Shown here: piece after piece, positions 40,280-63,899 of the stretch
Position numbering within the stretch: the first letter of the stretch is position 1
Layout of the letters: the number at the start of each line of letters is the position of its first letter
NCBI GenBank assembly: GCA_009760855.2
Contig: WPIO01000040.1
Span: forward strand, 2,653,501 to 2,717,500
Origin: Cristatella mucedo
Lineage: Eukaryota > Bryozoa > Phylactolaemata > Cristatellidae
Length of the DNA stretch: 64,000 nucleotides
Direction: 5' to 3'
Made by a program: the position numbers and the translations under genes
The notes under the pieces: model-generated
What the model was told of the DNA's origin: nothing
Database searches by the model: none
What the model saw: the letters and a program-made list of their open reading frames with translations, nothing else

Positions 40280-42625
40280 TGGTGGCGGCTTCTATTGTGA
40301 CGGAGCCTGGTTCCCATAAGCGTGGTCAAAGCCTCCTAGCGCCTGAATTCCCATCACGACTGTCCGCTGTTTTGTTTGGAAGATGCCCTCCAGTTTCACT
40401 TTCACCATGGACTGACGAAAGTCGTCCTTCTTCCATTTTGGAATGCTAAAACCGGATTCAACACTGGTTGTGTTAGCAAAGGCCCTTGCCAGGCCACCGC
40501 AGAACATGCGCAAAGACAGGAAACGGTCATCCCACCCAGCATTCAAAAATGTGGTGTGGTCTTTATTGTCGATGGTGGTTTTGGTGAGCTGTGATGGCAC
40601 ACTAGGTAAGGCGGTTGCTTTCACGACCTCGGTCCCGAGGTCGTGGTTTCGATTCCTGCGGTGGGTGATTCTTTATCGCCACTGCAAGCGGTGGTGATAG
40701 CCGTAAAGGCTCTTCTGTCGCTATACAAAAAGAGACTGTTTAATCAGCTAGGATTTTTTTTTTTACTGTGGGATTCGCGCTTGTAGGCGTTGAAGAGCGC
40801 TTGTTGATCTTGTTCGATACGATCTATCTCTTCAATAGGCCGAAACTTTGCCAAATGTGCTCGATACGTTTCGAGAACGCTGTCGAGGAAATATCATGGT
40901 TCAAGTTTCACGAGGTCGAACGGCATCACTAGGGGAACAAGAGCGTCAGCAGCCTGGTTATTGGAGTTGAGCTCAGCCTGAACAGAAGCCACACCATTCG
41001 CTAGTTTCAATCCGAAGAGAGCAATCTCTGTCGTCAAAATGGACGCTCGGCTAGCATAATCTAGATCTTGCACCAGATCTCGAGTCCAGGAGCCGTGGTG
41101 CTCCGCGTCTACGATTTTAACCCACCAACGATCCGAAATGACGTATTCGTCAGGCTGCATGCTCTCGAACTCATTGTTAGAATATATCAGTTCAATATTC
41201 ACAGATTGCATAAGGCGGACGGAAAGATTTTATATCTCAGCGGTTTGTTGGGAAAGAATCGTGTTTGGAGATTGCAGAATCACCAACGTGACATTGACCA
41301 GCTCGAGTAGTGGTCGAACACCGGGCGGCCGCCATCAACCACCAACTGTCGTCTTGCGCAGAGGCAGGATTCTTCTCTGCAATTCAATTCATCAGACGAC
41401 GGCGATGCTGGAGCATCCAAGATAGGATTCGCTCAAGATGAGCCCATTGATTGGTATCTTTCGGGCATGTTGCACCCATTTCCGGTTGAAGATTCTGCTG
41501 GCGGCGTAGATGAACGCTGAAATCGTGAACGGTCTTGTAGAACGATCCCCCGTCCATGGAATGACAGCCCTCACACTTTACCAAAAAGGTTGACCTGATG
41601 AGAAACGCACCATATGCGCATCAACGCGTATTCAGCCTCTTGATCGATTCGCGTCACCACACCCGAATGTCGTCCGGTCATTGCGTTCTCGCCGTCGGAG
41701 CTGAGTGCAATGATTTTTGAACGCCAGTTGTCGAATAGCCCATTCAGAATGAGACAGATCATGGCAGAAATGTTCGCAGCAGTATGACGATCGTAGAAAG
41801 GTACTGCGATCAGATGCAGATTGCTCAGAATACCATTGGCACACAAACGAATCCGAATGTTGAAGTACGAGACTGATCGATACATACATAGAGCGATCGC
41901 GAGCAAGAGAAAACGCCCAAACTCGGGCAGAGCTCAAAATATCGGATATGTGTTGAAGATTCATGGCGATACTGACTCGGACATAATTGCTGACGAGAGG
42001 ATCATTGATGCCGACAAGCTTGACATTGGGGAACGCCTCTTCGTGCTGACCGAGGACAGCAGCAGTTTGACGAAAAGACAATCCAACAGAAGTGGGATCT
42101 ATGGTGAGCTCGAATCGCAACGCGTTTTTTACGACGACCTGATAAGAAGACGCTGTGTCGGGAACTGGTGGGAACAGAGGCAAGCATTTCTCCATTGGTA
42201 AAGCCTCCGACTTGTCATCGGCACGAAAGTACAGTTCGGCAATGAAATCCTCCACGATTTTCTTATCAGCCACGAGATGTAGGACATCGCTGCTGTTGAC
42301 AATGTAGCGATCGATGGACGTTGGTTTCGCAGCATTAAAGAATTCCTTCTTTGTTCCGGTTATAGCCTTCTTGTACTCGTTCTATTCGACGGTATGCGGG
42401 GTGCTTTTGTTTTTTTCGTAGTTTTTTTTGCGGAATGGAACGATGTAGTACTCGGTTTGTCAGTGCGCTGTCGCTTCGCACCCTTTTCTTCTCCGTTCGT
42501 TTGAAGGTCGTGCAAAAACGGCACACGACTGACGTGACACGGGACTTGGTGTCTCGTCCAGTTACTAACAATCCGAATTCTAGAGCGTGGTGATGCTGAA
42601 AAGGCGTTTGACAAGTCATATCTGG
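40280..42625 (-). pseudogene. hAT-type transposase with BED-like zinc finger, broken
   Basis: Minus-strand pieces in order. 42619-42335 has VVCRFCTTFKR, a BED-like start. 42273-41632 is one long frame with FELTIDPTSVGLSFRQT. 41906-41571 has RSKIIALSSDGENAMTGRHS, corresponding to the catalytic Asp region, and MRIWCVSHQVNLF, the His region. 41584-41384 has FYKTVHDFSVHLRRQQN. 41211-40894 is a helical insert. 40624-40292 has FANTTSVESGFSIPKWKKDD, the hAT-type C-terminal dimerisation region. The family is common in oomycetes and arachnids, to my knowledge. There are several frameshifts, and a SINE-B copy sits in the 3' part, so it is dead. Terminal repeats were not located. Confidence 0.75.
40590..40768 (+). 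mobile_element. SINE-B, best-preserved copy, nested in the transposase
   Basis: Head gtgatggcacactaggtaag (box-A-like), then a 25-nt near-palindrome (cacgacctcggtcccgaggt cgtg), box B ggtttcgattcctgcgg, the tail gtgatagccgtaaaggctct tctgtcgctatac, and T9-12. It splits the transposase pseudogene and is therefore younger. Confidence 0.88.
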
Positions 42626-42639
42626 TCAAAAGGCACGTT

Positions 42640-43436
42640 TAAGTCGCGGGACAGTGCACGAGTTGGTACCCAGCGATCACTTTTTTTTTGTATATCCGGC
42701 GTCACTCAATCTTATGATTAGGTATACGTGGCGTCTAGAAATAGAAAGCCACATCTTACGAGGCCTGCTCTAGAATCGCTCTGTCGCTCGAAAGTCCGGT
42801 TGCGCCTTCGCGGAAGCGTGTTGCGGGACCACCATCGGGCCCGCAAAAGCGGCTGCGGGGGGGGGTGGGTCGTCGAATCTGCAAAAGGAGCTCAGACTGG
42901 CATTGCAGCTGCTCAGCCAGGCAATCAGAGCGGCTGCAATACTAGTCGAGGCAGCAGCACATTAGGCCGCGAACGGTCGAGCGCGGGTTCGCGAAAAGCC
43001 TTCCCCCTTCAGCCAACCTAGGGAATTAATAGAAAAAAATATGTCCCCCCCTTCTGCTCGAGGTCGGCGCCCACCAGCGTCTCGGCCAGAGGAGCCGGCG
43101 CCAGCAGTTCGCGGTAAACGTCTGCGGCAAGCTGCGGCAGGACACTCCCACCGCCCCACCCACCACGAGGCTTTCTCGCGAGCTGAGCCCGCCTAGCTTC
43201 CGGCGGCGACCGTTCTGGGTGAGCTGGTTGATTCAAAAAGGGCGGTATAACGCGTTTGTTCGCTCTACTGCCGAGCTATGAGTGTATGGGTCGATGGTGT
43301 CTATGGCCTCTGGTTTATGGGCCTGATCGGTTTATTGGGAAATGTTATGATAAAAGAGTGAATCGCTGCCTGAAGACCTGCCTGGACAGGATCGGGCCGT
43401 GGGAAGCACGGGGACAATGGCTGTGCGATGCAGCTC
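42640..43436. other. No gene seen
   Basis: GC-rich at 42770-43210, with a G9 run at 42857. Overlapping open frames on both strands (60-97 codons) show no domain. Nothing supported. Confidence 0.4.
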
Positions 43437-43525
43437 TAATAATAATAACGATCGTGCATTTGTTAGTGTGCCCTCGAACTCAAATCTTTCTAGGCGCTTT
43501 ACACTTGCTGCACTGCGAGTGATGG
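43437..43525 (-). mobile_element. LINE 3'-tail fragment
   Basis: Starts with taataataataacg and continues gtgccctcgaactcaaatct, ttctaggcgctttacacttg, the LINE tail in inverted orientation. No coding part. The interval 43526-44518 has no recognised feature. Confidence 0.7.
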
Positions 43526-44518
43526 CGGAATATGCAAGCGTTGAAGATTGCCTGCGTTTCGTTTTTGCATCGCGTGCTCGCTGTCAAGAGCGTCAGCTTA
43601 CAGTAACTTTCTCCGCCATCAAGCACTGACACAGGGAATAACAAACTTCTAGCTGAGGAGAAATCCGTAGCCTTTAAAATATCCACGAGGATCTATTTAC
43701 GTGCATTTTCCCCCTTGGAATTCTAATGTAGCTGGTAATTCATTCGTCGACTTAGCGAATGAGAATAGCTTCACTTTTTGATTTACCCGCAATTCGCGAT
43801 GCCACGGTTTCTTATACGCATACGTCGTAAAGGAAGAGTCATGAGTAACGGCAATAAAAGGACACCTAGATTATATCGGGCACCTGCGGCATTTATCCTA
43901 CCAAAGGCAAAAATAGAATGTCCTGTAATGTGCGTTCTCAAGAGCAGCCGCCCTAGATTTTATTGCTGCTCATAGCAGCTTCGCCCATGCGTTTGTTTCC
44001 ATGCTGAGGTGCTACATTATTTTGTGTCCGGCCTTGCTATCCCATAATGCATGCCGCAAAACTTCCGGTAGCTACACAAGTTGCAAAGCTCAGCTCTGCC
44101 TAAACTAGATAGGTATAGATAGGCACGAAAGTGCTCTCAGCTCGCCCCTGCACGCATTGAATTGGGGCATTGCTGCATCTCGCTAATGCAGTTTGCCTCG
44201 CGTCTGCTGTGCACTGCTCGCTCCTGCTGTGCTCGTAGTAAACTTCCCCTCGACCCAGTCTCGCATTTAGGGACAATGCAACGAACTTGCAACTTGAATC
44301 AATGCAACTAGAAATGCACAAAAATCGTGCTCGGTTTTTACGTTTGGAAATTGCCCTGCTGTTGGTTGGTCGTTCATCGTCCCAGAAAAGGGAAACGCTT
44401 CTTCCTCGCCTTCGGTTGCCAGGGCAGCTGACAGTCACCAGACAGCCGTGTGGTGGCTTCGGTGTCCCTCGTTGGCCGAGGCCAACGAGGCGAGCTATAA
44501 GCCTAAATAAATATTTAA

Positions 44519-44830
44519 TCAATTTGCACCTTAGGACAACTTAAATCACTTTTCAGGCACTTCACACACGACATAACTTTTTAATATCTATTTAGACCTT
44601 CACACATAAATACTTAAATTAAGTTTTAACAGCTTTTGTATGGCGAGACAGAAGAGCCTCTACGGCTATCGCCACCTATCACAGCGATGGAGGATCGCCC
44701 GCTGCAGGATTCGACAACACGACCTTGTGGTGAAAAGAAACGGCCTCGAGCCCACCTCTATCGAGTAAGTTCACCTTGACCCTGGTCGGGGTGAGCAACC
44801 TAACCACTGTGCATAACCACTGATTAACGT
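44519..44830 (-). mobile_element. SINE-A copy split by a SINE-B insertion
   Basis: The SINE-A tail remnant is at 44519-44568 (ggacaacttaaatcactttt caggcacttcacac). The SINE-A box B/box A part is at about 44731-44830 (cctcgagcccac, ctggtcggggtgagcaacct aaccactg). Between them lies a degraded SINE-B (about 44625-44735, agagcctctacggctatcgc). The order shows SINE-B landing in an older SINE-A. Confidence 0.6.
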
Positions 44831-45263
44831 AGCATCTTGGCATCAACATGAGTCGGGTCTGACTAGGGTCTAAACTCAGGTTTCTAATTTTCTCTTTCCC
44901 GAAACTAAACAAAATAAAATTAATTGAAACCAAATTTAAATTATTAATTAAAAATTTATTTTATTGAAATTCTTTTTTTTTTAATTTTCTATTGTACGAG
45001 CTTGTGACGCCGAGCTGAACAGGCAGCTAACACGCCAGATTAGGCTCAAAATCTCCAAGGTCGCTTCCTCCTTCCACTTCCAAGCTCTTACTTTGAAGGT
45101 GCGTTTTACGAGATGCGATCTCTATAAAGTCAATCGCAAATGCGAGGTCAAGGACAGGCAGTGCTCGGCAGGGGGTCTAACAATGATGAGGCCGGGCATT
45201 AACATCAAGACTTCCATTCAATCGGGCATCATTAAAGACGGCGACCTTGGGCGAAAAAAAGGA

Positions 45264-45269
45264 TTTATT
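45264..45269 (-). terminator. Candidate OGT polyadenylation signal (AATAAA)
   Basis: AATAAA on the minus strand about 695 bp after the OGT stop codon. It is the first canonical hexamer seen downstream. The 3' UTR between (45270-45963) holds no other feature. Not proven without transcript ends. Confidence 0.45.
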
Positions 45270-45963
45270 TACTTACTGTCTGGCATTTATATTACCACAA
45301 ACTCCATTCGTCCTACATTCGAGAGGAAGTCATAATAATCTCACTCAAGCATAACCCAGTCAATACAAGAATAAGTACAGTACAAAAACATTCAAATATG
45401 TTTCAGCATGCACGTACGGCCATGGGCTGTATCATGCCAAGCACAACTCAGCAGAAACAAGCGAATTAGGACTGCATTTCCTAACATACATCTTTCTTGG
45501 CATGCATTGGTGGCTAAGTAAGGACAGCATCATATCCAAGTTACTAATAGACATGTTTGGAGGATGATTAACAACCAAATCGGTAGCTGCCCAAGGGCCA
45601 TTGCACTTTCCCAGATCACTAATACCAGCATTTCAGGGGCCAGCAGGGCTTAGCTTAGCAACGATAGTTTCTCGTCTCACTGTTTCTCTACAGCACTCAA
45701 GAGCAACGGACCGTAGACGTTTCTTTCCTAACAGTTAAGATGCTGCGCAAGCACATTAGATTTAAAGGCAGGAATAGCAGCAGCACCTCCCTGTTTCATT
45801 CGAAGGGCTAAACGTGTTAACTGAACAGGCCGGCCCCCATCAGGACGGAGGGGGTAACACATCCAAGATCCCTATCCCCCGGTATGATGCACAAAGATAA
45901 TTAAGCCAGACAAAGTAACGAATCAAGTAGCGAATAACTGCGCAAAAGTGGAATCTAATCGGA

Positions 45964-57999
<12,036 letters not shown>

Positions 58000-58317
58000 C
58001 TGCAGGAGAGCAACAGCACGAAATGGGCTCGCGCGCGTCGAGCTCGGCAAAACTGCCCGGCTCGCATTCTCTCTAGATCGAGCATTCTCTCCAGATCGAG
58101 AGCAGCAGCCAAGATATAGTAAGCGCATATGCCAGCCAGTCAGCTGGGGCCACTATGCTGGCGCAGAGAATCTACTGACGGAGCAGTAATTCTAATGTCT
58201 CGCACTACGTCAGGACATTAAGGAATTAAATTATTTTATGCATGCACTTCCGTCTGGCCTGGCTACGCACGCTACAAACAAAGACTACGCAAGGACTATG
58301 CAGGAGCCACGCTTGAG

Positions 58318-58849
58318 GGGCTTCCGGTACGCTTCCGGTGGCCAGCTACCCAAATGACATACGAAATTGAGCGCGCTGCAGGCTTCCAGAGGCGAAAATG
58401 TCTGCTCTACCCCGTCAAACTATTTGGGTTTGAGCACTATCACCACAGGCTCACAATGCGCAGCAACCGAGATCCTCGGATTAAGAAGAAGTTGCAAAGT
58501 GTGCATTCACACTTACGCGATCTTTCCCGCGCACCCGACTGTAGCGACATCCCTCGCGTATGGCGTCACAACCCAGCAAAAACGGACCGCAGCTGCGGTA
58601 CCTGCACCTCCGACAACAGCGGCATACAAAATGGCGAGATCCGGAAGCTAGACGCACTGCCCGGATTGTACTTCCGGCTGCGCGCGACATCTATTATCGC
58701 CTCAGTTGTGCGAGCCGCCTCAGCTATGCGAGCTCACGTCCAAATTATAAAAAATTATATTGTGCTAATTTTAATATATTGCATCTGATAAAGGTCAGTG
58801 CTGTCCGGGAGTAGTACTGCTGCTGTGGCGGCGTCGCTGACGACCGACC
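58318..58849. promoter_or_regulatory. Divergent promoter region of OGT and the MYND gene
   Basis: CpG-rich DNA between the two head-to-head genes. It has ETS-type CCGGAAG cores at 58321-58327 and 58332-58338 (inverted), 58641-58647 (direct) and 58671-58677 (inverted). It also has a YY1-like AAAATGGCG at 58628-58636. No strong TATA box, as expected for housekeeping CpG promoters. The missing OGT first exon probably lies at 58010-58700. Functional use is inferred from motif content. Confidence 0.6.
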
Positions 58850-59585
58850 ATGAGTCGCTCGTGCGACCTTTGCGGCACGGTTGAAGCTGCGCTAAAGCGA
58901 TGCTCTGGATGCAAGAAGGCCGTCTACTGGTAAGTTTTCATTCTAAATCTATTTCCGTGCCACTTTCGGTGGATATGCCGACGGCTCAGCCGCATGCCTG
59001 CCCCCTTCCGGGCAGCCGCTCCGTTTCCGCCCGTTCAGCCTGCAATCCAACTCCCCCCCAGACGGGCACTTCCGCGAGTACGCGTACTGCTCGACCACTG
59101 CTTGCGTGTCCGTTTGAAGCTCGAGAGTGTGCCAAAAGACGCACTGGCCAGAGCACAGAGAGCCGTGCGCAGCCGCTGCTGCCGCCCCGAGCCGAGCGCC
59201 GTCCACTGGCGACAGCGGCTCGCTGGAGCCGTCATTTCGTACGATTGAGCTGAGACACGGCAAGACGAGACGGTCGGTGCAAGTGCGCGGCGACTGCTGC
59301 TACGGCGATCTAGAGAGGACCGTTTCGTCTCTGCTTCGCCTTCGCCGGGGCGAGCTCAAGCTCGTCCACCGAGGGCGCCTGCTGAGCGCCAAGCACGACG
59401 TCGCCGGGGCCGTGGCGGCCGGCGGCCCATTCCTCGCCATCGGCACGCCAGAAGAGGACGCCGGCGGCCTCCACGAAGGCGACGTCGAGCTGCTGATGAA
59501 GCAGCTCGGTCTGGACAGAGGCTCGGCGATTAGGACGCTGAGGGAACACGTCGACGTGATTGACGCCATGATCAATCACCGCTGA
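58850..59585 (+). CDS. MYND zinc finger + ubiquitin-like + UBA-like protein (two exons)
   Basis: Exon 1 is 58850-58929 (ATG, ends TG before gtaagt). Exon 2 is 59120-59585 (after ttgaag, ends TGA). Joined across a phase-2 intron, the Cys/His spacing is exactly MYND: CDLC, then CSGC (exon 1), then a YC completed at the junction, SRVC, and HREPC (exon 2). MYND domains bind proline-rich partners. An Ala/Ser/Pro linker follows. Next is a region of about 70 residues from TIELRHGKTRRSVQVRG to GPFLAIG with a ubiquitin-like strand pattern (GELKLVHRGRLLS). The C-terminal helix set is DVELLMKQLGLDRGSAIRTL, like UBA domains of the NAC/HYPK type. About 181 aa. I know no named gene with this order. The MYND call is strong; UBL and UBA are moderate. 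Confidence 0.8.
58930..59119 (+). other. Intron of the MYND gene
   Basis: GTAAGT donor at 58930 and AG acceptor at 59118-59119. The pyrimidine tract before the acceptor is short (cttgcgtgtccgttt), but this acceptor alone restores the exact MYND spacing. GC-rich, so several open frames cross it by chance. Confidence 0.7.
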
Positions 59586-59985
59586 GAGCAAATACGACCG
59601 GGTCCGCCGCCATTAAGCCGCTCGCTACATCGGCGCTGCCGCAGGGGCGTCATCGGCCGCCGCCGGTGCCTTGGAGGGCGCGGCGCCGGCGATCACGGAA
59701 TGAGCGAGCAAGCGAGCGGCGCTGCTGTCACGCCCTCTCCCATTCCGGAGGCGTGGAGGCAGCCTCTTCCTCATTCATCAGTGCGTGTTCGCGTTCGCGC
59801 AAGCACATGCGCGTGTGGTAGAGCGAAGCCGGCTTCAGCAATGGCTCACCGAACGCCAGAAACGCCGGTGGAAACTTTTCCTATCGGGTTTCTCTGCTTG
59901 ATAGCCGTAGCATCTATTTATGACAGCATTAAGTGGGTCCCTGCGATTCGTCCTTCATGTGCTTACGCGTGCTGATACTGCATGC
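59586..59985. other. 3' flank of the MYND gene
   Basis: GC-rich DNA after the TGA, falling in GC beyond 59850. No AATAAA occurs here. The first one seen downstream on plus is at 60587-60592, about 1 kb away and beyond a LINE tail. Confidence 0.5.
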
Positions 59986-60174
59986 TGCCACTAACCATAC
60001 TTGCATGCTGATCTGTGCACGTCACCAGTAACCATGTTATTCTTGTTGCTTATTGAGCATGCTAAGACTAACCATTCGACCGCCCTTCCTTTGCAGCAAA
60101 TTTAAAGCGCCTTGAAAGAGATCATGTTTCCCGAGGGCGCTTTATCATGTTATTATTATTATTATTATTATTAA
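59986..60174 (+). mobile_element. LINE 3' fragment
   Basis: Plus-strand LINE end. The 3' UTR words ctgccactaaccatacttgc and atgctgatctgtgcac lead to the tail ttaaagcgccttgaaagaga and gagggcgctttatcatg, then (TTA)n at 60150-60174. Confidence 0.8.
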
Positions 60175-60599
60175 ACAGGAAGAAAGTCATACCCAGTCCG
60201 CCGGCGGTCCACGGCGGTCCGCGGTCTCGATGCCTCATAGCGATCTGCTTTGGCGATCGCTATCGTAGTCACTATAGTAGTAAGAATACGGTGGCTTTAT
60301 TGCTTTCATTCTCGGCTGCTTTAACTGAGGCTGTGGTGCTGCAATTGTGAGGGCGGGTGCTGGCGTGGCGGCAACCAAGGGAGCCACGAAGCCGAAGTCG
60401 AATGCGCCTAAGCCTAGAAAGGGGTAGTTCTTTTGAGGATGCCACACGAATGCCTTAGTATTTATTAGTATTTAATATTATTAATATTACGTATGACTTG
60501 TTATTTTAAAGCCACGGCGGAGCAACGGAAAGTCAGAATATCTCACCAGGGCGATTAGACGAGGAAGCAGCCAACGTATGGACTTAAATAAAGATTCAA

Positions 60600-61076
60600 T
60601 CAACTTTTAGGTCCGCTCGTTCTCTGGCTCCAGCCTATCCATCAGAACTACTCCCCCACCAGGCTAGGCATCGTAACACTCGCTTTCTGAATCAAATCGT
60701 GTATCAACACCTCGTTTGAGCCTCAAATCCTCTGAAGACCCTGCCTTTAGTTCGTGCGCTCCCAAAGCCTGGAACTCACCAACTCACGTCACATCCCTGA
60801 CTTAACATTTACCAAAAAACTTAACAATTCGCTTATTCCTCGCGAAATTTATTGGATCAATGCAATTTGTCCTTTGCACGCTTCTGGGGGTGCTGACACA
60901 GTGCACGCTGCCACTAACCATCTTTGCATGCTGACCCAGTGCATGTCAATCTCTGACCACGTTATTCTTGTTGACATTGTGCACGCTATTACTAATCGTA
61001 GGATCGTGCTTTCTTTACAGTATATATAAATTTCAATTGCCTAGAAAGAGATTTTAAGCTCTCTGAGGGCGCTATA
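60600..61076 (+). mobile_element. LINE 3' fragment, with last coding stretch
   Basis: Begins in the post-RT region (tactcccccaccaggctagg, tcccaaagcctggaactcac). It continues through 3' UTR (cacgctgccactaaccatct ttgcatgctgacc) to the tail attgcctagaaagagatttt and gagggcgctataa. The DNA at 60175-60600 between this and the previous copy has only the AATAAA noted above. Confidence 0.75.
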
Positions 61077-61206
61077 AGCGGCGCTGCGATCGCTCCAGCA
61101 GCGGTGCATCCTGGCGGCAGGCGCGCCAGGGTTTACCTTTAGATGGCCTCGCTGGCCTCAGCGCCTTGCCTTGCGACGTGAACGGCATGATGGCAGCAGT
61201 TCGAGA

Positions 61207-61238
<32 letters not shown>

Positions 61239-61790
61239 GTGCCTGCCTGCGGGCGGGCGCACCCGATGAAGGGGGGGGGGGGGCCGAAACCGGAAACGAT
61301 AGGGCCCTCGGGCTATTTCGGCATGCAGCGGTGACCCGCGAGAGGGAGAAAGCGGTTTCGGCATTCCGCCGCTCCGGCTGTTTATCTCGTGGCGAGCGGT
61401 GGCGCTGCTGCGCCATTTCGGCCGGGCCGGCCTTTCCGTCACCGGGAGAAGGACGAGAAGGAGGGGGCAATTTGGTCGGGCAAACCCACCCGTGTGCCCG
61501 TCGCCGTCCTAATCCTCGCTCCCCCATCCCTCGGTGCATTTACACTTCGATCCGCGCACGCATCCAGAGAACGGCCAGCGAAGCGAGGCTCGGCGCGTCC
61601 GACTGGCGTCCGACTCGGACGTCGCGCGAGGCGCGCGACCGCATAAGAGCGAGTATATGCGGCGAGCGCACGGAAGCGAGAGCGAGCGGAAGCTGAAACG
61701 TGGCAGTCGCGGATCGAGCAGCTTCTGCTTACGTCACTTTCGCGCGGGTCTTTTTTAGCGACGCACTTTCGCATTAACGGTGCCTGGCTG
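61077..61790. other. CpG-rich block with (CTG)10 and G12
   Basis: High GC and CpG density. It has a (CTG)10 run at 61208-61238, a G12 run at about 61272-61283 and many CGCG words. Both strands have long open frames (up to 176 codons), including a poly-Leu stretch from the CTG repeat. No domain or splice-supported gene is visible. It could be the CpG-island promoter of a gene outside the window. Confidence 0.5.
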
Positions 61791-61829
61791 ATAGGAAGCT
61801 CTCATTCCTCGTTTTATAAAAATAGCAAT

Positions 61830-62300
61830 GCTAATAATAATAATAATATCATAAATTTTTACAGCGCCCACGGAGAACTCAGCATTTCTCTTTCTAGGCC
61901 TTTTACGTCTGCCGTAAAGGTGATACGGTTAGTGGTAGCGTGCACAATGTCAACAAGGGTAACACGGTTAGAGGTGACGTGCGGGCGGACAGGGTCAACA
62001 CGCTAATATGACTAATGGCCGCGCGCGCACAGTTTCTGCACGCGAAGGATGTTGATCACGATGATCCACCAAGTGGATTTGCGAAAAACAAGTGCGCTCT
62101 TAGCTTCTTTTTAAATGTAGTCGGAAGATGGCGCGACGACGCCAGTCGGGAGCGAGCTCCGGGCTTTGCTAGCATGCGAACTAAGGGCACGGTCATCGAA
62201 GACGTTGAAGCTCGTACGAGGTAAAGCTACATGATTTTTGAGTCTGAAAAGCGGGCGGATACGGTGCCTGGCTTGGCGTGGGAGCCGTTCTGATAGGTCC
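61830..62300 (-). mobile_element. LINE 3' fragment
   Basis: aataataataatatcataaa is followed by the tail cagcgcccacggagaactca and 3' UTR (ggttagtggtagcgtgcaca). The coding end (ttctttttaaatgtagtcgg, ggagcgagctccgggctttg) corresponds to the copy at 780-890. Diverged. Confidence 0.75.
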
Positions 62301-62694
62301 GCCCCGCAAAGACGGCCTAGGTTTTTCACGCAGCAACGACCAAGGTCTGCTATGGGCGCAGTGCTCATTCATGCCAGGCTGTTCATTCAACATGGCCGCC
62401 AGCGTACGTTTACATTTACGGAGGGGTAGTAGTTCTGCTAAGTAGGCTGTAGCCTCTTAGAATGAAGGGTTTCAAGCTAAGAGCAGCCGAGCTGCCCGCG
62501 AGGTCACTGGGTCACGAGTTCACTGGGTCGCGGCCGTTCCTTTTCAAGGCCGTGCGTGAATTCCCGGTCGTGGACCCCCGAGCAATCACTAAGGAAGCCG
62601 AGGCGATACAACTTCGGATTCAATATTGCGTACTGGCCTTTAAGGCTGGGCATTTATCGCAAAATTTGGCAAGGCCACAAGAGGCCACTGCACC

Positions 62695-63230
62695 TGACTG
62701 AATATGGCTGCAAGGCTAGTCTTCAAGTCCCAGCGGTTTGAGCACGTGTCACATCTGCTGAAAGAGCTATGATGGTTGTCGGTTGAGCAAAGGATACAGA
62801 GCAAAGTTCTTATGCTGACCCGCAAGGCCGGCCACGGCTGGGCTCCTTCGTACCTAGCTGAACTGCTGCACCAGTTTCAGCCTCTTCGCGCCCTCAGGTC
62901 CTGTGTGGACAATAAATTAGCTGTTCTATTCCTCCGCTTACAGACCGTTGGCGACAAAAGCTTGAGGTCTGCAGGTCCAAGACTGTGGAAATCGTTTCCA
63001 CAAGTCTTACGCAAAGACAACTACTCTCCTGCTGCCGACTATGCCTCCTTCTTTTCAGCGGTCCTTAGCTGCTACTTCTATGCTACTCACTACCTCAACT
63101 GCTCTCCTGACTCTGCTATGCTTCCCACTTTCTCTTTGTCGCATGAGACGAAGTCTGTTGGCTACCGAATGCGTACCGAAAGCCGCTTAGGCTCTGAGCG
63201 TGCTATACAAAACTCACCTGCGTAATACCC
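62695..63230 (+). mobile_element. LINE 3' fragment, same subfamily as the copy at 30068
   Basis: Contains a 150-codon open piece of the LINE C-terminal region (VEQRIQSKVLMLTRKAGHG, DNKLAVLFLRLQTVGD) and downstream words tatgctactcactacctcaa ctgctc and gcgtaccgaaagccgct. It matches, inverted, the insertion at 30150-30735 in the viral element. Confidence 0.85.
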
Positions 63231-63358
63231 ACGTCCTCGGTCCTTCAGTCACACTGCAAGATGGCTACCGGTACTTCCAGGAGTGACGGGCAATAGACGT
63301 GTAATTCTAGTATGACTCAGCGGAGCGGCGAGTCCACAGGCAGTGAGCACAGGCATAT

Positions 63359-63575
<217 letters not shown>

Positions 63576-63899
63576 AATAGAAAGGAAACAAGCAGGGAGA
63601 ATGGGTGTCTAAACGTGTCTTTTCTTCGGGCTCTTAGCCTCGCCCGGGCTCCTCACCAGGGCTCGTCAAGCCAAAGGCATCCGAGGCAGTAAGTAAGCAG
63701 TTTCTTTTGCTTGGAAGTCTCTCGACGGCATACCACGGGCGATGACATCGCGCTGCGGGACCCGCCCACGCTGCACGCTTAACTTGACGTGCGCAGCGAT
63801 GCGGCCGCAATTCGGGCGCAGAGCGCCTCCAGAGTCTGTCTGACTTGCGACTCGTTTGCTCGCTGCCTGAACTCCACTTCCTGAACTCTCGCTTCCTGA

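Noticed and set aside
42728-43236. GC-rich overlapping frames as a host gene
   Set aside because: No domain, splice pattern or start context; frames are open on both strands.
58481-58690. Minus-strand 69-codon frame as the OGT first exon
   Set aside because: No OGT-like residues, and no donor in the phase needed to join the exon at 57999; the start exon remains unplaced.
61166-61696. 176-codon frame with a poly-Leu start resembling a signal peptide
   Set aside because: The Leu run is the (CTG)10 repeat, and the rest is CpG-rich sequence open in several frames with no domain.
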